DNA of 64,000 nt. Origin: Halalkalibacter wakoensis JCM 9140 (GTDB taxonomy: Bacteria > Bacillota > Bacilli > Bacillales > Bacillaceae_D). The stretch's first letter is position 1. Each line of letters opens with the position of its first letter. Under the pieces are notes generated by a model. It saw only the letters and a list, made by a program, of their open reading frames with translations. It made no database searches and was not told the origin of the DNA. Positions 1 to 8,861 of the stretch are shown piece by piece. A program made the position numbers and the translations under genes. The stretch covers positions 216,618 to 280,617 of the forward strand of contig NZ_BAUT01000001.1 of NCBI RefSeq assembly GCF_000513095.1, given 5' to 3'.

Positions 1-388
1 AGAAGTTCGTCGTGCGGAAACATTAAAGCAAGGCAATGATATGGTCGGGAACAAAACCAAGATTAAAGTTGTCAAAAACAAAGTTGCTCCTCCATTTAAA
101 GTGGCAGAAGTCGACATTATGTATGGAGAAGGAATTTCTCGTGAAGGTTCGATTTTGGATATTGCATCAGATCTTGATATTGTTCAAAAAAGTGGTGCTT
201 GGTATTCCTTTAACGAAGAACGCCTTGGCCAAGGACGAGAAAATTCAAAGCAGTTTCTAAAAGAGAATCCACATATTGCGGAACAAATTGAAACATTGAT
301 TCGTGAACACCACGGGTTAAATGGAGAAATTGAAGTTGCAGCTGCGACGGATGAAGAATTTGAAGATGTTCCTCTTGATTTAAAGTAA
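1..388 (+). CDS. recA: RecA recombinase, C-terminal part (5' end outside window)
   Basis: The reading frame is open from base 2 and ends with TAA at 386-388, giving about 128 residues of the RecA C-terminal third. RecA polymerises on single-stranded DNA, drives strand exchange and triggers LexA self-cleavage in the SOS response. Visible family features are the segment [16 protein letters not shown], the stretch [18 protein letters not shown], and the acidic C-terminal tail rich in Asp and Glu. The Walker motifs lie upstream of the window. The match to Firmicute RecA is clear. The neighbours also act in DNA ends and repair, although a hairpin separates recA from them. Confidence 0.97.
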   Translation, partial: EVRRAETLKQGNDMVGNKTKIKVVKNKVAPPFKVAEVDIMYGEGISREGSILDIASDLDIVQKSGAWYSFNEERLGQGRENSKQFLKENPHIAEQIETLIREHHGLNGEIEVAAATDEEFEDVPLDLK

Positions 389-400
389 AATAGGTATATT

Positions 401-433
401 GAAGGGGTGTTCCAATAGTGGAACGCCTTCTTC
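401..433 (+). terminator. Likely recA terminator
   Basis: An interrupted stem pairs 401-405 with 426-430 and 409-414 with 419-424, followed by a short, imperfect T-rich tract. It lies 12 bases after the recA stop. Termination is probably incomplete because the T-run is weak. Confidence 0.55.
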
Positions 434-463
434 GTTTAACAGGGAGAAAGGGCTGGAGACAGA

Positions 464-1453
464 ATGAAATTTTTATATGTTACGGATACACATATACGTG
501 GAACCACTCCAAAAAACCGGTTAGATGTCTATGCCGATACACTGAAAGCAAAGTTAGAAGAAGTGATTGCCCTTGCCAATTCAGAAAAAGTAGATGTCTT
601 ATTACATGGAGGAGATGTGTTTGACAGACCCGATTTATCTCCAAACATTGTAGGGCAATTTGCAAAAATATTTATGAAAGCCACAATGCCTATTTATGTA
701 GTAGCTGGTAATCATGATACCTTTGGCCACAACCCTGAAACGATTTCAAGAACGATGTTAGGGTTAATGGACTCGTTTGGAGTTATGACGGTTATTGACC
801 AACAGAATCCAATTCTATTCGAAAAAGGCGGGCAACGCGTTCAAATAACCGGACAACCTTATCATTATGATTTAGATCAACGGGATCCCAAACTAGATTA
901 TTACCCAACGAATGATTCAGATGCTGATATTCTCATCCATATCGTCCATAGCATGCTCGTGGAGAAAGCATTGCCTGAAGGAGTTCCTCATACAATCATT
1001 GATCATATTTGGGGTACTACAGCAGACATTATATTAACGGGACATTTTCACGGAGGTTTTGGAATTAAGGAGAGAAATGGTAAATTCATTTGTAATCCTG
1101 GTGCTTTGTCTCGTGTTAATAACCATTGGTCAGAAATGAGTAGAATGCCGAAAGTGATTATTGGCTCGATTACAAACGGAAAGATTTGCCTGAAAGAAGT
1201 GACTATAAAAAGTGCGCAAAAAGGTGAAGAGGTATTAGATCGGAGCTTTTTAGAGAAAGCTGTTCATCAAGAAGAAAAGTTACATAGTTTTGTTCAGCAA
1301 GTAAAAGAATCTTCTCAATTTCAAACACTCAATATGAGTGATATTATTTTAGAAATTGCCTCGTTGAAAAATGTAGAAGATAAGGTGAAGCAAGAAGCGC
1401 TCAGAAGAATGACGGTGATTGAAGAAGTATGGAAGGACGGAGAATATGAATAA
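464..1453 (+). CDS. Mre11/SbcD-like metallophosphoesterase (DNA repair nuclease subunit)
   Basis: This 329-residue protein carries the calcineurin-type phosphoesterase motifs of Mre11/SbcD nucleases: DTH (residues 8-10), GGDVFDR (about 49-55), GNHDT (about 82-86), and later HIVHS and GHFHGG. These bind two metal ions for cleavage of DNA ends. It is shorter than SbcD and has no recognisable capping domain beyond a helical C-terminus. The next gene starts inside its last codons (ATG at 1446), so the two are translationally coupled, as expected for an Mre11-Rad50 pair. It is not the usual sbcD neighbour of sbcC, so no symbol is given. The family call is confident; the exact substrate is inferred. 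Confidence 0.85.
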   Translation: MKFLYVTDTHIRGTTPKNRLDVYADTLKAKLEEVIALANSEKVDVLLHGGDVFDRPDLSPNIVGQFAKIFMKATMPIYVVAGNHDTFGHNPETISRTMLGLMDSFGVMTVIDQQNPILFEKGGQRVQITGQPYHYDLDQRDPKLDYYPTNDSDADILIHIVHSMLVEKALPEGVPHTIIDHIWGTTADIILTGHFHGGFGIKERNGKFICNPGALSRVNNHWSEMSRMPKVIIGSITNGKICLKEVTIKSAQKGEEVLDRSFLEKAVHQEEKLHSFVQQVKESSQFQTLNMSDIILEIASLKNVEDKVKQEALRRMTVIEEVWKDGEYE

Positions 1454-2867
1454 CATAAAGTCAGTTCGACTAGAGAATTTCCAATCACACTTAGATACAT
1501 TCGTAGAGTTTACGAACGGGTTAAATGTTATCGTTGGACAGTCAGATAGTGGAAAAACAGCTATTCTTCGTGGGATTCGTTGGGTTCTTTATAATCAGCC
1601 ACGAGGAACCGATTTTATTAGAGTGTCTGGTGACTTTGTTCGAGTAACGATAACGTTTGAAAATGGTACTCAAATTACTCGTGAACGTACAGGCTCAAAA
1701 AACCGCTATATCATAAGAGCTGAAGATAAAGAAGATCTTGTCTTAGAAGGGTTTGGTATTCATGTTCCTGAGGAAGTAATGAAAGCCCACGGGATGGAGC
1801 ATTTACGAATTGATCATGACAATGAGCTGATGATTCACCTTTCTCAGCAATTAGACGCTCCATTTTTATTAGAACAGACAAGTTCCATGCGGGCAAAGGT
1901 ACTTGGAAGAATAAGTGGGGCTCATTTTCTTGATATGGCAATTCGTGATACAACGAAGGATGTTTCCCAGCTAAATGTAAGAATGAAGCAAGAACAACAA
2001 ATGATTGATCATCTAAAAGAAGATTTAGAGCCATTTGCTCATTTAGATACATTACAAACTCCTTTACAAGAAACAGCAAAGAACATACAACAAATAAAAT
2101 CACTTTTAAAGCGAAAAGAACAATTAGAGATTTTAAAGACAACATGGGAAACCCTGCAAAAAGAAGAGAAAGAAACTAAGGATCGCTTTGAACGTGTAAA
2201 AGATGTAGAGCAGTGGGAAAGCAAAAGAATAAATTTGCATGAACTGATTCAACGTTATGTAATGTTTGAGCAAAAGCGCAAACAAGAAAAAGAAGTGACG
2301 AAAGCGATTTCGATCTGTGAGCATTGGATACAGAAAACAGAGGAGACAGAAGACGCTTTTTCTCGCCATGATCAATTACAAAAGAAATTAAATAATATGA
2401 AACAATTAAAGCAAAAGAAGGAACAATGGGACGAAGTTGTGCACTCTACAAAACAAGAAAGACAGAAGGTTATGAGAACAATGTTTATTGATACGGTTAA
2501 CCTCCAAACAATTGAAAAGATCTCATTTCGGAAAGAAACATTGAGGAAATTACTGGTTGTAAGTGGACAAATTCAGAAGAATGAAACCCAGTCAAGGCAA
2601 ATAAAGCAGATTCTACAACGCCTCCCTGTCGTTAATCACTTACTGTCAAACCAAGAAAAGATTGAAGCAACAGTAAAACAAGCCATGCAACTCCAATCCA
2701 TTCGCTCCAATTTACTAGAATATCAAATGAGAATAGAAGAAGGCAAACGATTTATTGAAAAGCAAAAAAAGGAACAGGAACGAGCAGAACGTTTGTGGCA
2801 AAGCCGTTTGTTAGAAGAAGGGACTTGTCCAACATGTGGACAGTCACTGTGCAAGCATGAACAATAA
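1446..2867 (+). CDS. Rad50-like ATPase, N-terminal half: Walker A head, coiled coil, zinc-hook motif
   Basis: This 473-residue protein begins with an SMC/Rad50-type ATPase N-lobe, with Walker A GQSDSGKT at residues 31-38. Long heptad-rich coiled coil follows from about residue 170. The protein ends in CPTC (Cys 461 and 464), which looks like the Rad50 zinc hook, and it stops just after the hook. There is no signature motif or Walker B, so it cannot hydrolyse ATP alone. Those motifs are found in the gene at 3129-3794. The ATG at 1446 is preferred over an upstream TTG because it follows GGACGGAG and overlaps the phosphoesterase stop codon. Likely role: one arm of an Mre11-Rad50-type end-processing complex. 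Confidence 0.82.
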   Translation: MNNIKSVRLENFQSHLDTFVEFTNGLNVIVGQSDSGKTAILRGIRWVLYNQPRGTDFIRVSGDFVRVTITFENGTQITRERTGSKNRYIIRAEDKEDLVLEGFGIHVPEEVMKAHGMEHLRIDHDNELMIHLSQQLDAPFLLEQTSSMRAKVLGRISGAHFLDMAIRDTTKDVSQLNVRMKQEQQMIDHLKEDLEPFAHLDTLQTPLQETAKNIQQIKSLLKRKEQLEILKTTWETLQKEEKETKDRFERVKDVEQWESKRINLHELIQRYVMFEQKRKQEKEVTKAISICEHWIQKTEETEDAFSRHDQLQKKLNNMKQLKQKKEQWDEVVHSTKQERQKVMRTMFIDTVNLQTIEKISFRKETLRKLLVVSGQIQKNETQSRQIKQILQRLPVVNHLLSNQEKIEATVKQAMQLQSIRSNLLEYQMRIEEGKRFIEKQKKEQERAERLWQSRLLEEGTCPTCGQSLCKHEQ

Positions 2868-2887
2868 CGAGGAGAAGGTGAACATGT

Positions 2888-3136
2888 ATGTCAGTTGAGA
2901 AACAATTAGCACAAATGAAACAGGCGATTGATAAAGCGCGTGATATGCGATACCGAGCAGAAGCAAAGCTGGAAGAATTAGAAAACCAAAAAAATAGATT
3001 GCTAGCTGAATTAGAAGAACTTGGAGTGAAGCCGGAAGAACTGGATCATCAGATTCAAACACTTGAAAAAGAAATTGAGGTATCACTTAAAGAGACTTGG
3101 GAGTTGATTCCTAAGGAATTGATTGAAGATGTGTAA
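2888..3136 (+). CDS. Small coiled-coil protein of the split Rad50 operon
   Basis: This 82-residue, highly charged protein is predicted to be helical almost throughout, with heptads rich in Leu, Glu and Lys. A strong ribosome binding site (GAGAAGGTGA) precedes the ATG. It has no Cys and no ATPase motif. It sits 20 bases after the Walker A/hook gene and overlaps the start of the gene with the C-terminal ATPase lobe. The position suggests it supplies coiled-coil packing between the two halves, either as part of the returning arm or as a separate small subunit. I do not recognise a named family. Confidence 0.7.
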   Translation: MSVEKQLAQMKQAIDKARDMRYRAEAKLEELENQKNRLLAELEELGVKPEELDHQIQTLEKEIEVSLKETWELIPKELIEDV

Positions 3137-3794
3137 TCTCACAAGACAATTGCAATTGCTAGAAAATCGATATGAAAAGGCTCAAGAGAAATGGACAAGA
3201 TTAGATGCGAAACGTGCATTGTTAGAAGAGCAATTGGCTCAAAAAATAAAAGAATTAGATTCTTATTTTGAGACAATTGATACATATGAGAAAGCAAGAG
3301 TGCTTTTACAACAATCAGCTGAGTATGCAAGAGAACAAGCTAAACAACAAATTGAAGCACTCGTAACAAATGCGCTCCAGTACGTTTTTGGGCCTCTGTT
3401 TTCTTTTCAAATTGAGTTAGAAGAGCATGGGAATAAAGCCGTTGCTGACTTTTATGTTGTTTCTGAATATGAGGGAGTGAAAGTGAAAACAAAGCCTCAA
3501 GATTCACGTGGTGGTGGTGTGGTTGATATTGTTACATTGGCGCTTAGAGTGGCATTAATTGAAACGATTCAGCCAAAAAGAGAAGGACCTTTGCTTCTAG
3601 ATGAACCAGGTAAACATGTTTCAGGGGAATATGTTCTTTATTTATATGAATTTTTAAAATCATTAAGTACAATGTTTAATCGACAAATTATCATGATTAC
3701 ACATAATTATCATCTTGCACAATCAGGGGATTTGTCCTATGAAGTCTCTATTAAGGATGGCGTTAGTGAAGTCGCGCAAATTGACAGCACTTGA
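3129..3794 (+). CDS. Rad50-like ATPase, C-terminal half: coiled coil, signature motif, Walker B
   Basis: This 221-residue protein starts with about 90 residues of coiled coil. It then shows the C-lobe of an ABC/SMC ATPase: a glycine-rich signature-like segment DSRGGGVVDIVTLALR, Walker B LLLDEP, a D-loop-like GKHVS, and an H-loop ITHN. There is no Walker A and no CxxC. With the gene at 1446-2867 it would complete one Rad50-type head. The ATG at 3129 overlaps the stop of the preceding small gene; a TTG at 3123 is the alternative. The unusual D-loop (PGKHVS instead of a typical TTNLD-like sequence) sets it apart from canonical Rad50/SbcC. Confidence 0.8.
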   Translation: MCNLTRQLQLLENRYEKAQEKWTRLDAKRALLEEQLAQKIKELDSYFETIDTYEKARVLLQQSAEYAREQAKQQIEALVTNALQYVFGPLFSFQIELEEHGNKAVADFYVVSEYEGVKVKTKPQDSRGGGVVDIVTLALRVALIETIQPKREGPLLLDEPGKHVSGEYVLYLYEFLKSLSTMFNRQIIMITHNYHLAQSGDLSYEVSIKDGVSEVAQIDST

Positions 3795-3955
3795 CATTGA
3801 TGAAAACGGGCTATAAAATTAAGTAGAATGCGGTTAAGTTCTTGTCCTATTTATTTTTTCCGCGATCAAATGTAATATGCGTTTGTTTTTTATATTAATG
3901 AAACGTATTAATTTTTTGAAACCAACAATTAGATAGCAAGAGGAGGTGAAAGGGT

Positions 3956-5518
3956 ATGGAAATATTGATCATCTCCATTTTGCTTGTTGTCTCTGCAGGT
4001 ATTGGTGCAGTTGTTGGATATCTTGTTCGAAAATCCATTGCAGAAGCGAAAATTTCCAGTGCGGAACATGCAGCGAAACAAATTGTGGAAGATGCGAAGC
4101 GTGAAGCAGAAGCGGGGAAGAAAGAAGCAGTCCTCGAGATGAAAGATGAGGCTCATAAAATTCGTACAGAAGCAGAGCGCGAAGTTCGTGAACGAAGAAA
4201 TGAGATTCAAAAACAAGAGAATCGTTTGGTACAAAAAGAAGAGATTCTTGACCGGAAGAGTGAAACCTTAGATAAGAAAGAAGAGTCTTTGGATAAAAGG
4301 GAGGAATCTCTCACCAAAAAACAACGACAAATTGAAGAGATGGATAGCAAAGTGGAGGAAATCTTGAACAAGCAGCAAGCTGAGCTTGAACGTATTTCTG
4401 GATTTTCCCGCGAAGAAGCTCGTGAAACCATTCGTAGAGAAGTGGAGCAAGAAATTGCTCATGAAACAGCTCTAATTGTGAAAGAAAGAATGGCACAAGC
4501 AAAAGAAGAAGCAGACAAAAAGGCGAGAGAAGTGTTGTCATTAGCGATTCAACGTTGTTCAGCAGATCATGTAGCTGAAACGACTGTGTCTGTAGTGACT
4601 CTTCCAAACGATGAGATGAAAGGAAGAATCATCGGGAGAGAGGGCCGTAACATTCGGGCGCTAGAAACGTTAACGGGAATCGACTTAATTATTGATGATA
4701 CGCCTGAAGCTGTCATTCTATCTGGTTTTGATCCAATTCGTCGTGAAATTGCTCGGACGGCTCTTGAGAAGCTTGTCCAAGATGGTCGTATCCATCCTGC
4801 ACGTATTGAAGAAATGGTTGACAAATCTCGCCGTGAGGTTGATGAAGCCATTAGAGAGTACGGAGAGCAAACAACGTTTGAGATGGGAATTCACGGGTTA
4901 CACCCAGATTTAATTAAAATTCTCGGTCGTTTGAAATTTAGAACGAGTTATGGACAAAATGTATTAAAGCACTCGATGGAAGTAGCTCATTTAGCTGGTT
5001 TGATGGCTTCTGAATTAGGTGAAGATGTAAAACTAGCAAAACGAGCAGGCTTGCTTCACGATATCGGAAAAGCAATTGATCATGAAGTTGAAGGAAGTCA
5101 TGTCGAGATTGGGGTTGAATTAGCAACGAAGTATAAAGAACACCCAGTTGTGATTAATTCCATTGCATCTCATCATGGTGATACAGAATCAACATCGATT
5201 ATTGCGACTTTAGTAGCGGCAGCAGATGCTTTATCCGCTGCTAGACCAGGAGCAAGACGTGAAACGCTTGAAACTTATATTCGACGACTTGAGAAGCTAG
5301 AGGAAATTTCAGAGTCATTCGAAGGTGTTGAAAAAACGTACGCGATCCAAGCGGGACGAGAAGTACGTATTATGGTTCGTCCAGATGTAGTTGATGATGC
5401 ACTTGCACATAAGCTCGCTCGTGATATTACGAAGAGAATTGAAGAAGAACTAGATTACCCAGGGCATATACGTGTAACCGTTATTCGGGAAACACGTGCC
5501 GTTGAGTACGCGAAATAA
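3956..5518 (+). CDS. rny: Ribonuclease Y
   Basis: RNase Y is the membrane-anchored endoribonuclease that starts bulk mRNA decay in Bacilli. The 520-residue length equals that of the B. subtilis protein. Domains in order are an N-terminal membrane helix (about residues 4-24), a long charged coiled coil (30-190), a KH RNA-binding domain containing [13 protein letters not shown], and an HD domain with HSMEVAHL and [10 protein letters not shown] metal ligands. The ATG at 3956 follows AGGAGGTGA. The hairpin just after the stop and the ymdB gene downstream match the conserved rny-ymdB order. RNase Y works with the RicA/RicF/RicT complex, and ricA lies 6 kb away. Confidence 0.97.
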   Translation: MEILIISILLVVSAGIGAVVGYLVRKSIAEAKISSAEHAAKQIVEDAKREAEAGKKEAVLEMKDEAHKIRTEAEREVRERRNEIQKQENRLVQKEEILDRKSETLDKKEESLDKREESLTKKQRQIEEMDSKVEEILNKQQAELERISGFSREEARETIRREVEQEIAHETALIVKERMAQAKEEADKKAREVLSLAIQRCSADHVAETTVSVVTLPNDEMKGRIIGREGRNIRALETLTGIDLIIDDTPEAVILSGFDPIRREIARTALEKLVQDGRIHPARIEEMVDKSRREVDEAIREYGEQTTFEMGIHGLHPDLIKILGRLKFRTSYGQNVLKHSMEVAHLAGLMASELGEDVKLAKRAGLLHDIGKAIDHEVEGSHVEIGVELATKYKEHPVVINSIASHHGDTESTSIIATLVAAADALSAARPGARRETLETYIRRLEKLEEISESFEGVEKTYAIQAGREVRIMVRPDVVDDALAHKLARDITKRIEEELDYPGHIRVTVIRETRAVEYAK

Positions 5519-5550
5519 AGTGGCGATTCTCGCCACTTTATTTGTTTTTA
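5513..5550 (+). terminator. rny terminator
   Basis: A perfect 14-base-pair stem (5513-5526 with 5530-5543), loop TTC, overlaps the rny stop codon and is followed by GTTTTTA. Confidence 0.8.
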
Positions 5551-5605
5551 AGGAGAAAAATATAGCTAATACTATAAGTAAAGTACATAAAGTGAAGGAG
5601 TTATT

Positions 5606-6400
5606 ATGAGAATTTTATTTATTGGTGATGTTGTAGGAGCACCAGGCCGTGAGATGATTAAAGAGTATACGATGAAATTAAAACAAGCATACAAACCGAC
5701 AATTACCGTCATCAATGGTGAAAATGCAGCGTCTGGAAAGGGAATAACAGAGAAAATTTATAAAGGTTTTTTAGATGCAGGGGCACAGGTTGTTACCCTA
5801 GGCAATCATTCATGGGATAATCGAGAAATTTTTGAGTTTATTGATCGAGCAAAAGCGTTAGTTCGACCAGCGAATTATCCTGCTGGTGTACCTGGCAAAG
5901 GGTATACACTTGTGAAGATTAACAACATTGAAGTAGCTGTAGTAAATGTAATGGGTCGTACGTTCTTGCCAGCTATGGATTGTCCGTTTACAAAAATGGA
6001 TGAGATTTTAGAAGAAATCAAAGAGCGAACTCCGTATATATTTGTTGATTTTCATGCTGAAGCAACAAGTGAGAAACAAGCGATGGGATGGTATTTAGAC
6101 GGACGAGTGTCGGCTGTTGTTGGTACTCATACCCACGTTCAAACGGCAGATGAGCGTATATTGCCAAAAGGAACAGCCTATTTAACAGATGTAGGAATGA
6201 CGGGGCCATATGACGGAATACTTGGTGTTGAGAAAGAGCCCGTCTTGCATAAGTTTTTAACAAACTTACCTGTGCGTTTTGAAGTGGCGCAAGGCCGCGC
6301 ACAGTTAAGTGGAGTCGTGATTGATCTTGATCCAAAGACGGGTCTTGCTAAGTCTATTAAGCGAATATTAATTAATGATGATCATCCTTTTTATGCGTAA
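5606..6400 (+). CDS. ymdB: YmdB family metallophosphoesterase (2',3'-cyclic nucleotide phosphodiesterase)
   Basis: This 264-residue protein has the YmdB/TIGR00282 motifs in order: GDVVGAPGR, NGENAASGKG, LGNHSWDN, DFHAEATSEK and GTHTHVQTADE. These form the two-metal site. In B. subtilis YmdB hydrolyses cyclic nucleotides and influences the switch between motility and biofilm formation. Its place directly after rny is conserved in Bacilli and fits a shared role in RNA-dependent regulation. The ATG at 5606 follows AAGGAG at good spacing. There is no obvious terminator before the promoter region of spoVS. Confidence 0.95.
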   Translation: MRILFIGDVVGAPGREMIKEYTMKLKQAYKPTITVINGENAASGKGITEKIYKGFLDAGAQVVTLGNHSWDNREIFEFIDRAKALVRPANYPAGVPGKGYTLVKINNIEVAVVNVMGRTFLPAMDCPFTKMDEILEEIKERTPYIFVDFHAEATSEKQAMGWYLDGRVSAVVGTHTHVQTADERILPKGTAYLTDVGMTGPYDGILGVEKEPVLHKFLTNLPVRFEVAQGRAQLSGVVIDLDPKTGLAKSIKRILINDDHPFYA

Positions 6401-6422
6401 ATAACAATAAATTTTCGGTTTT

Positions 6423-6450
6423 AGGAATAAGGATAGGTTTTCTGAAATAA
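6423..6450 (+). promoter_or_regulatory. Possible sigma-H promoter for spoVS
   Basis: AGGAATA at 6423-6429 and CTGAAATAA at 6442-6450 resemble the sigma-H -35 (RnAGGAWWW) and -10 (RnnGAAT) elements, with one extra A in the -10. B. subtilis spoVS is transcribed by sigma-H, which makes this reading plausible. The 140-base leader to the start codon is long. Confidence 0.4.
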
Positions 6451-6565
6451 GATGAAGTAGATTCACATCTTGTACGATTAGTCACACATGCTTTAGTACT
6501 ATTGAACGCATGAACCAATCGTAATCATGGACAGCCCACTTTACGCATAAAGAGGAGGTACAAGA

Positions 6566-6826
6566 ATGGAAGTCTTAAAAGTTTCAGCAAAATCTACTCC
6601 CAATTCTGTTGCTGGCGCGTTAGCCGGAGTCATTCGTGAACGGGGAGCGGCAGAAATTCAAGCAATTGGAGCAGGAGCACTTAATCAATCAATCAAAGCA
6701 ATTGCGATTGCAAGGGGCTTTGTGGCCCCAAGTGGAATTGACCTTGTATGCATCCCGGCTTTTACAGATATCCAGATTGAAGGAGAAGAAAGAACAGCAA
6801 TGAAGATCATTGTTGAACCTAGATAA
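6566..6826 (+). CDS. spoVS: Stage V sporulation protein S
   Basis: This 86-residue protein matches SpoVS over its full length (MEVLKVSAKSTPNSVAGALA at the start, EERTAMKIIVEPR at the end). SpoVS is a small Alba-like protein needed for coat assembly and passage beyond stage V of sporulation. The ATG follows AGAGGAGGT. It stands alone between a putative sigma-H promoter and a strong terminator, as in B. subtilis, where it also follows ymdB. Conservation in this family is very high, so the call is secure. Confidence 0.97.
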   Translation: MEVLKVSAKSTPNSVAGALAGVIRERGAAEIQAIGAGALNQSIKAIAIARGFVAPSGIDLVCIPAFTDIQIEGEERTAMKIIVEPR

Positions 6827-6840
6827 CAATGGTACTACCC

Positions 6841-6869
6841 CCACTTACTTTGTGTAAGTGGTTTTTTTT
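6841..6869 (+). terminator. spoVS terminator
   Basis: An eight-base-pair stem (6841-6848 with 6854-6861) is followed by a run of eight T. Confidence 0.85.
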
Positions 6870-7097
6870 AGGCTAAACATTGTGTTAAAAGAAGAACCTT
6901 ATGAAACAACACTTTTTCATATAGAAGAAAATCGCTCTTGCTTTTTGAAAGAAGAGAGAATAATATAAAAACGTTTAGTGGGTACATGACGTATACTTGA
7001 CTATGTATAGATCTTTACTCGGAAATTTGCTAAGATAGTAATAATTTTAATAGTTTTCTGTTTTTTTAGTCTAAAAGACAAGCAAGGGGTGGGGAAT

Positions 7098-8861
7098 TTG
7101 AGAGAACAGTTATCTTGGAAAGTTGGCGGGCAGCAAGGGGAAGGAATTGAAAGTACAGGTGAAATTTTTGCCTCAGCACTAAATCGTCAAGGATATTTTT
7201 TATTTGGCTATCGTCATTTTTCGTCTCGAATTAAAGGTGGACATACGAATAACAAAATTCGTGTTAGTACAACTCCATTGAATTCGATTTCTGATGATTT
7301 GGACATTTTGGTTGCTTTTGATCAAGAGACGATTGATGTAAACATTCATGAGTTACGTGAAGATGGGATTATTATTGCAGATGCAAAGTTTAATCCAGTT
7401 GTAACCGACGGGTTTAACGTCCCATTATATGCTGTGCCATTTACAGAAATTGCTACCGAATTAGGCACATCTCTTATGAAAAACATGGTGGCTGTAGGTG
7501 CTTCTAGTGCAATACTTGGAATATCTCCTGACTCCTACCAAGATGTCGTTGAAGACCTTTTTCTAAAAAAAGGAGCAAGTGTAGTAGAGAAAAACATGGA
7601 GGCAATTCACGCTGGTGCAGCATACTTCAGAAAAGAAGCAGGAACCAGTATTCCGGATCTACAACTAGCTCCAGCTGATGGAAAGAAACGTATGTTCATG
7701 ATTGGGAATGATGCGATTGGGATGGGGGCGGTTGCAGCGGGTAGTCGATTCATGGCTGCATACCCGATTACACCAGCATCAGAAATTATGGAGTATATGA
7801 TAGAGAAATTACCTGAGTTTGGTGGAACGGTCATCCAAACGGAAGATGAAATTGCAGCCTGTACGATGGCAATAGGAGCAAACTATGCGGGAGTTCGTTC
7901 CTTTACTGCTTCAGCTGGTCCAGGACTGTCATTAATGGCTGAAGCAATTGGCTTGTCTGGAATGACGGAACAGCCTTTGGTGATTATGGATACGCAACGA
8001 GGAGGTCCAAGTACAGGGCTACCAACGAAACAAGAGCAATCTGATTTAATGGCAATGATTTATAGTACACATGGCGATATACCGAAGATTGTGATCACAC
8101 CTAGTACCGTAGAAGAAGCTTTTTATGATACTGTGGAAGCGTTCAACCTTGCAGAAGAGTATCAATGTCCAGTTATTTTGGTTACAGACCTTGCTTTGTC
8201 ACTAGGTAAACAAACCGTTGAACCACTGGATTTTACGAAAGTAGAAATTCGTCGTGGCGCATTGCAAGTTGGACAAGAAATTGCTGAACGAGAAGAGAAA
8301 GAATATTACAAACGCTATGAATTGACAGAATCGGGAGTATCCAATCGAGTCATACCAGGAATGAAAAACGGAATTCATCACGTAACAGGAGTCGAACATG
8401 ATGAAACAGGAAAGCCATCTGAAAGTCCAGTCAATCGTAAAAATCAAATGGATAAGCGGATGAGAAAAGTTGCTAATTTACCAAAGCAATTTAAAAATCC
8501 TCTTTTTGTGAATGCAAATCATGACGAAGCTGATTTACTGATCATTGGTGTTAATTCAACTCGAGGAACGATTGCTGAAGCAATGCCAAGACTTGAGAAC
8601 GATGGATTAAAAGTAAACCATGCTCAAATTCGATTGTTACACCCATTCCCAACTGATGAGTTAAAACCATTAATGGAACGCGCGAGAAAAGTAGTTGTTG
8701 TAGAAAACAATGCAACAGCACAATTAGCAAATATTATTAAGATGAATGTCGGGCACACAAACATTGAAAGTGTCTTAAAATATGATGGGAATCCGTTCTT
8801 ACCCGGTGAATTACATGAAATCTGTAAAGAAAAATACCAAGATAGCAAGGAGTTGGTGTAA
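7098..8861 (+). CDS. korA: 2-oxoacid:ferredoxin oxidoreductase, fused gamma-alpha subunit
   Basis: The protein (587 residues from TTG at 7098) fuses a gamma domain (about 1-190, with GGQQGEGIESTGEIF) to an alpha/pyrimidine-binding domain (about 200-580, with PITPASEIMEYM and SAGPGLSLMAEAIGLSGM). With KorB it oxidatively decarboxylates a 2-oxoacid, probably 2-oxoglutarate, to the acyl-CoA and reduces ferredoxin. TTG at 7098 is preferred over GTG at 7089 because AAGGGGTGG lies just upstream of it. In B. subtilis the comparable position between spoVS and miaB holds tdh-kbl, so this locus has been exchanged or rearranged. Substrate choice cannot be read from sequence alone. Confidence 0.9.
   Translation: MREQLSWKVGGQQGEGIESTGEIFASALNRQGYFLFGYRHFSSRIKGGHTNNKIRVSTTPLNSISDDLDILVAFDQETIDVNIHELREDGIIIADAKFNPVVTDGFNVPLYAVPFTEIATELGTSLMKNMVAVGASSAILGISPDSYQDVVEDLFLKKGASVVEKNMEAIHAGAAYFRKEAGTSIPDLQLAPADGKKRMFMIGNDAIGMGAVAAGSRFMAAYPITPASEIMEYMIEKLPEFGGTVIQTEDEIAACTMAIGANYAGVRSFTASAGPGLSLMAEAIGLSGMTEQPLVIMDTQRGGPSTGLPTKQEQSDLMAMIYSTHGDIPKIVITPSTVEEAFYDTVEAFNLAEEYQCPVILVTDLALSLGKQTVEPLDFTKVEIRRGALQVGQEIAEREEKEYYKRYELTESGVSNRVIPGMKNGIHHVTGVEHDETGKPSESPVNRKNQMDKRMRKVANLPKQFKNPLFVNANHDEADLLIIGVNSTRGTIAEAMPRLENDGLKVNHAQIRLLHPFPTDELKPLMERARKVVVVENNATAQLANIIKMNVGHTNIESVLKYDGNPFLPGELHEICKEKYQDSKELV

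Noticed and set aside
4207..4610. Long minus-strand open frames inside rny
   Set aside because: They are shadows of the coiled-coil coding sequence of rny, without ribosome binding sites or protein-like composition.
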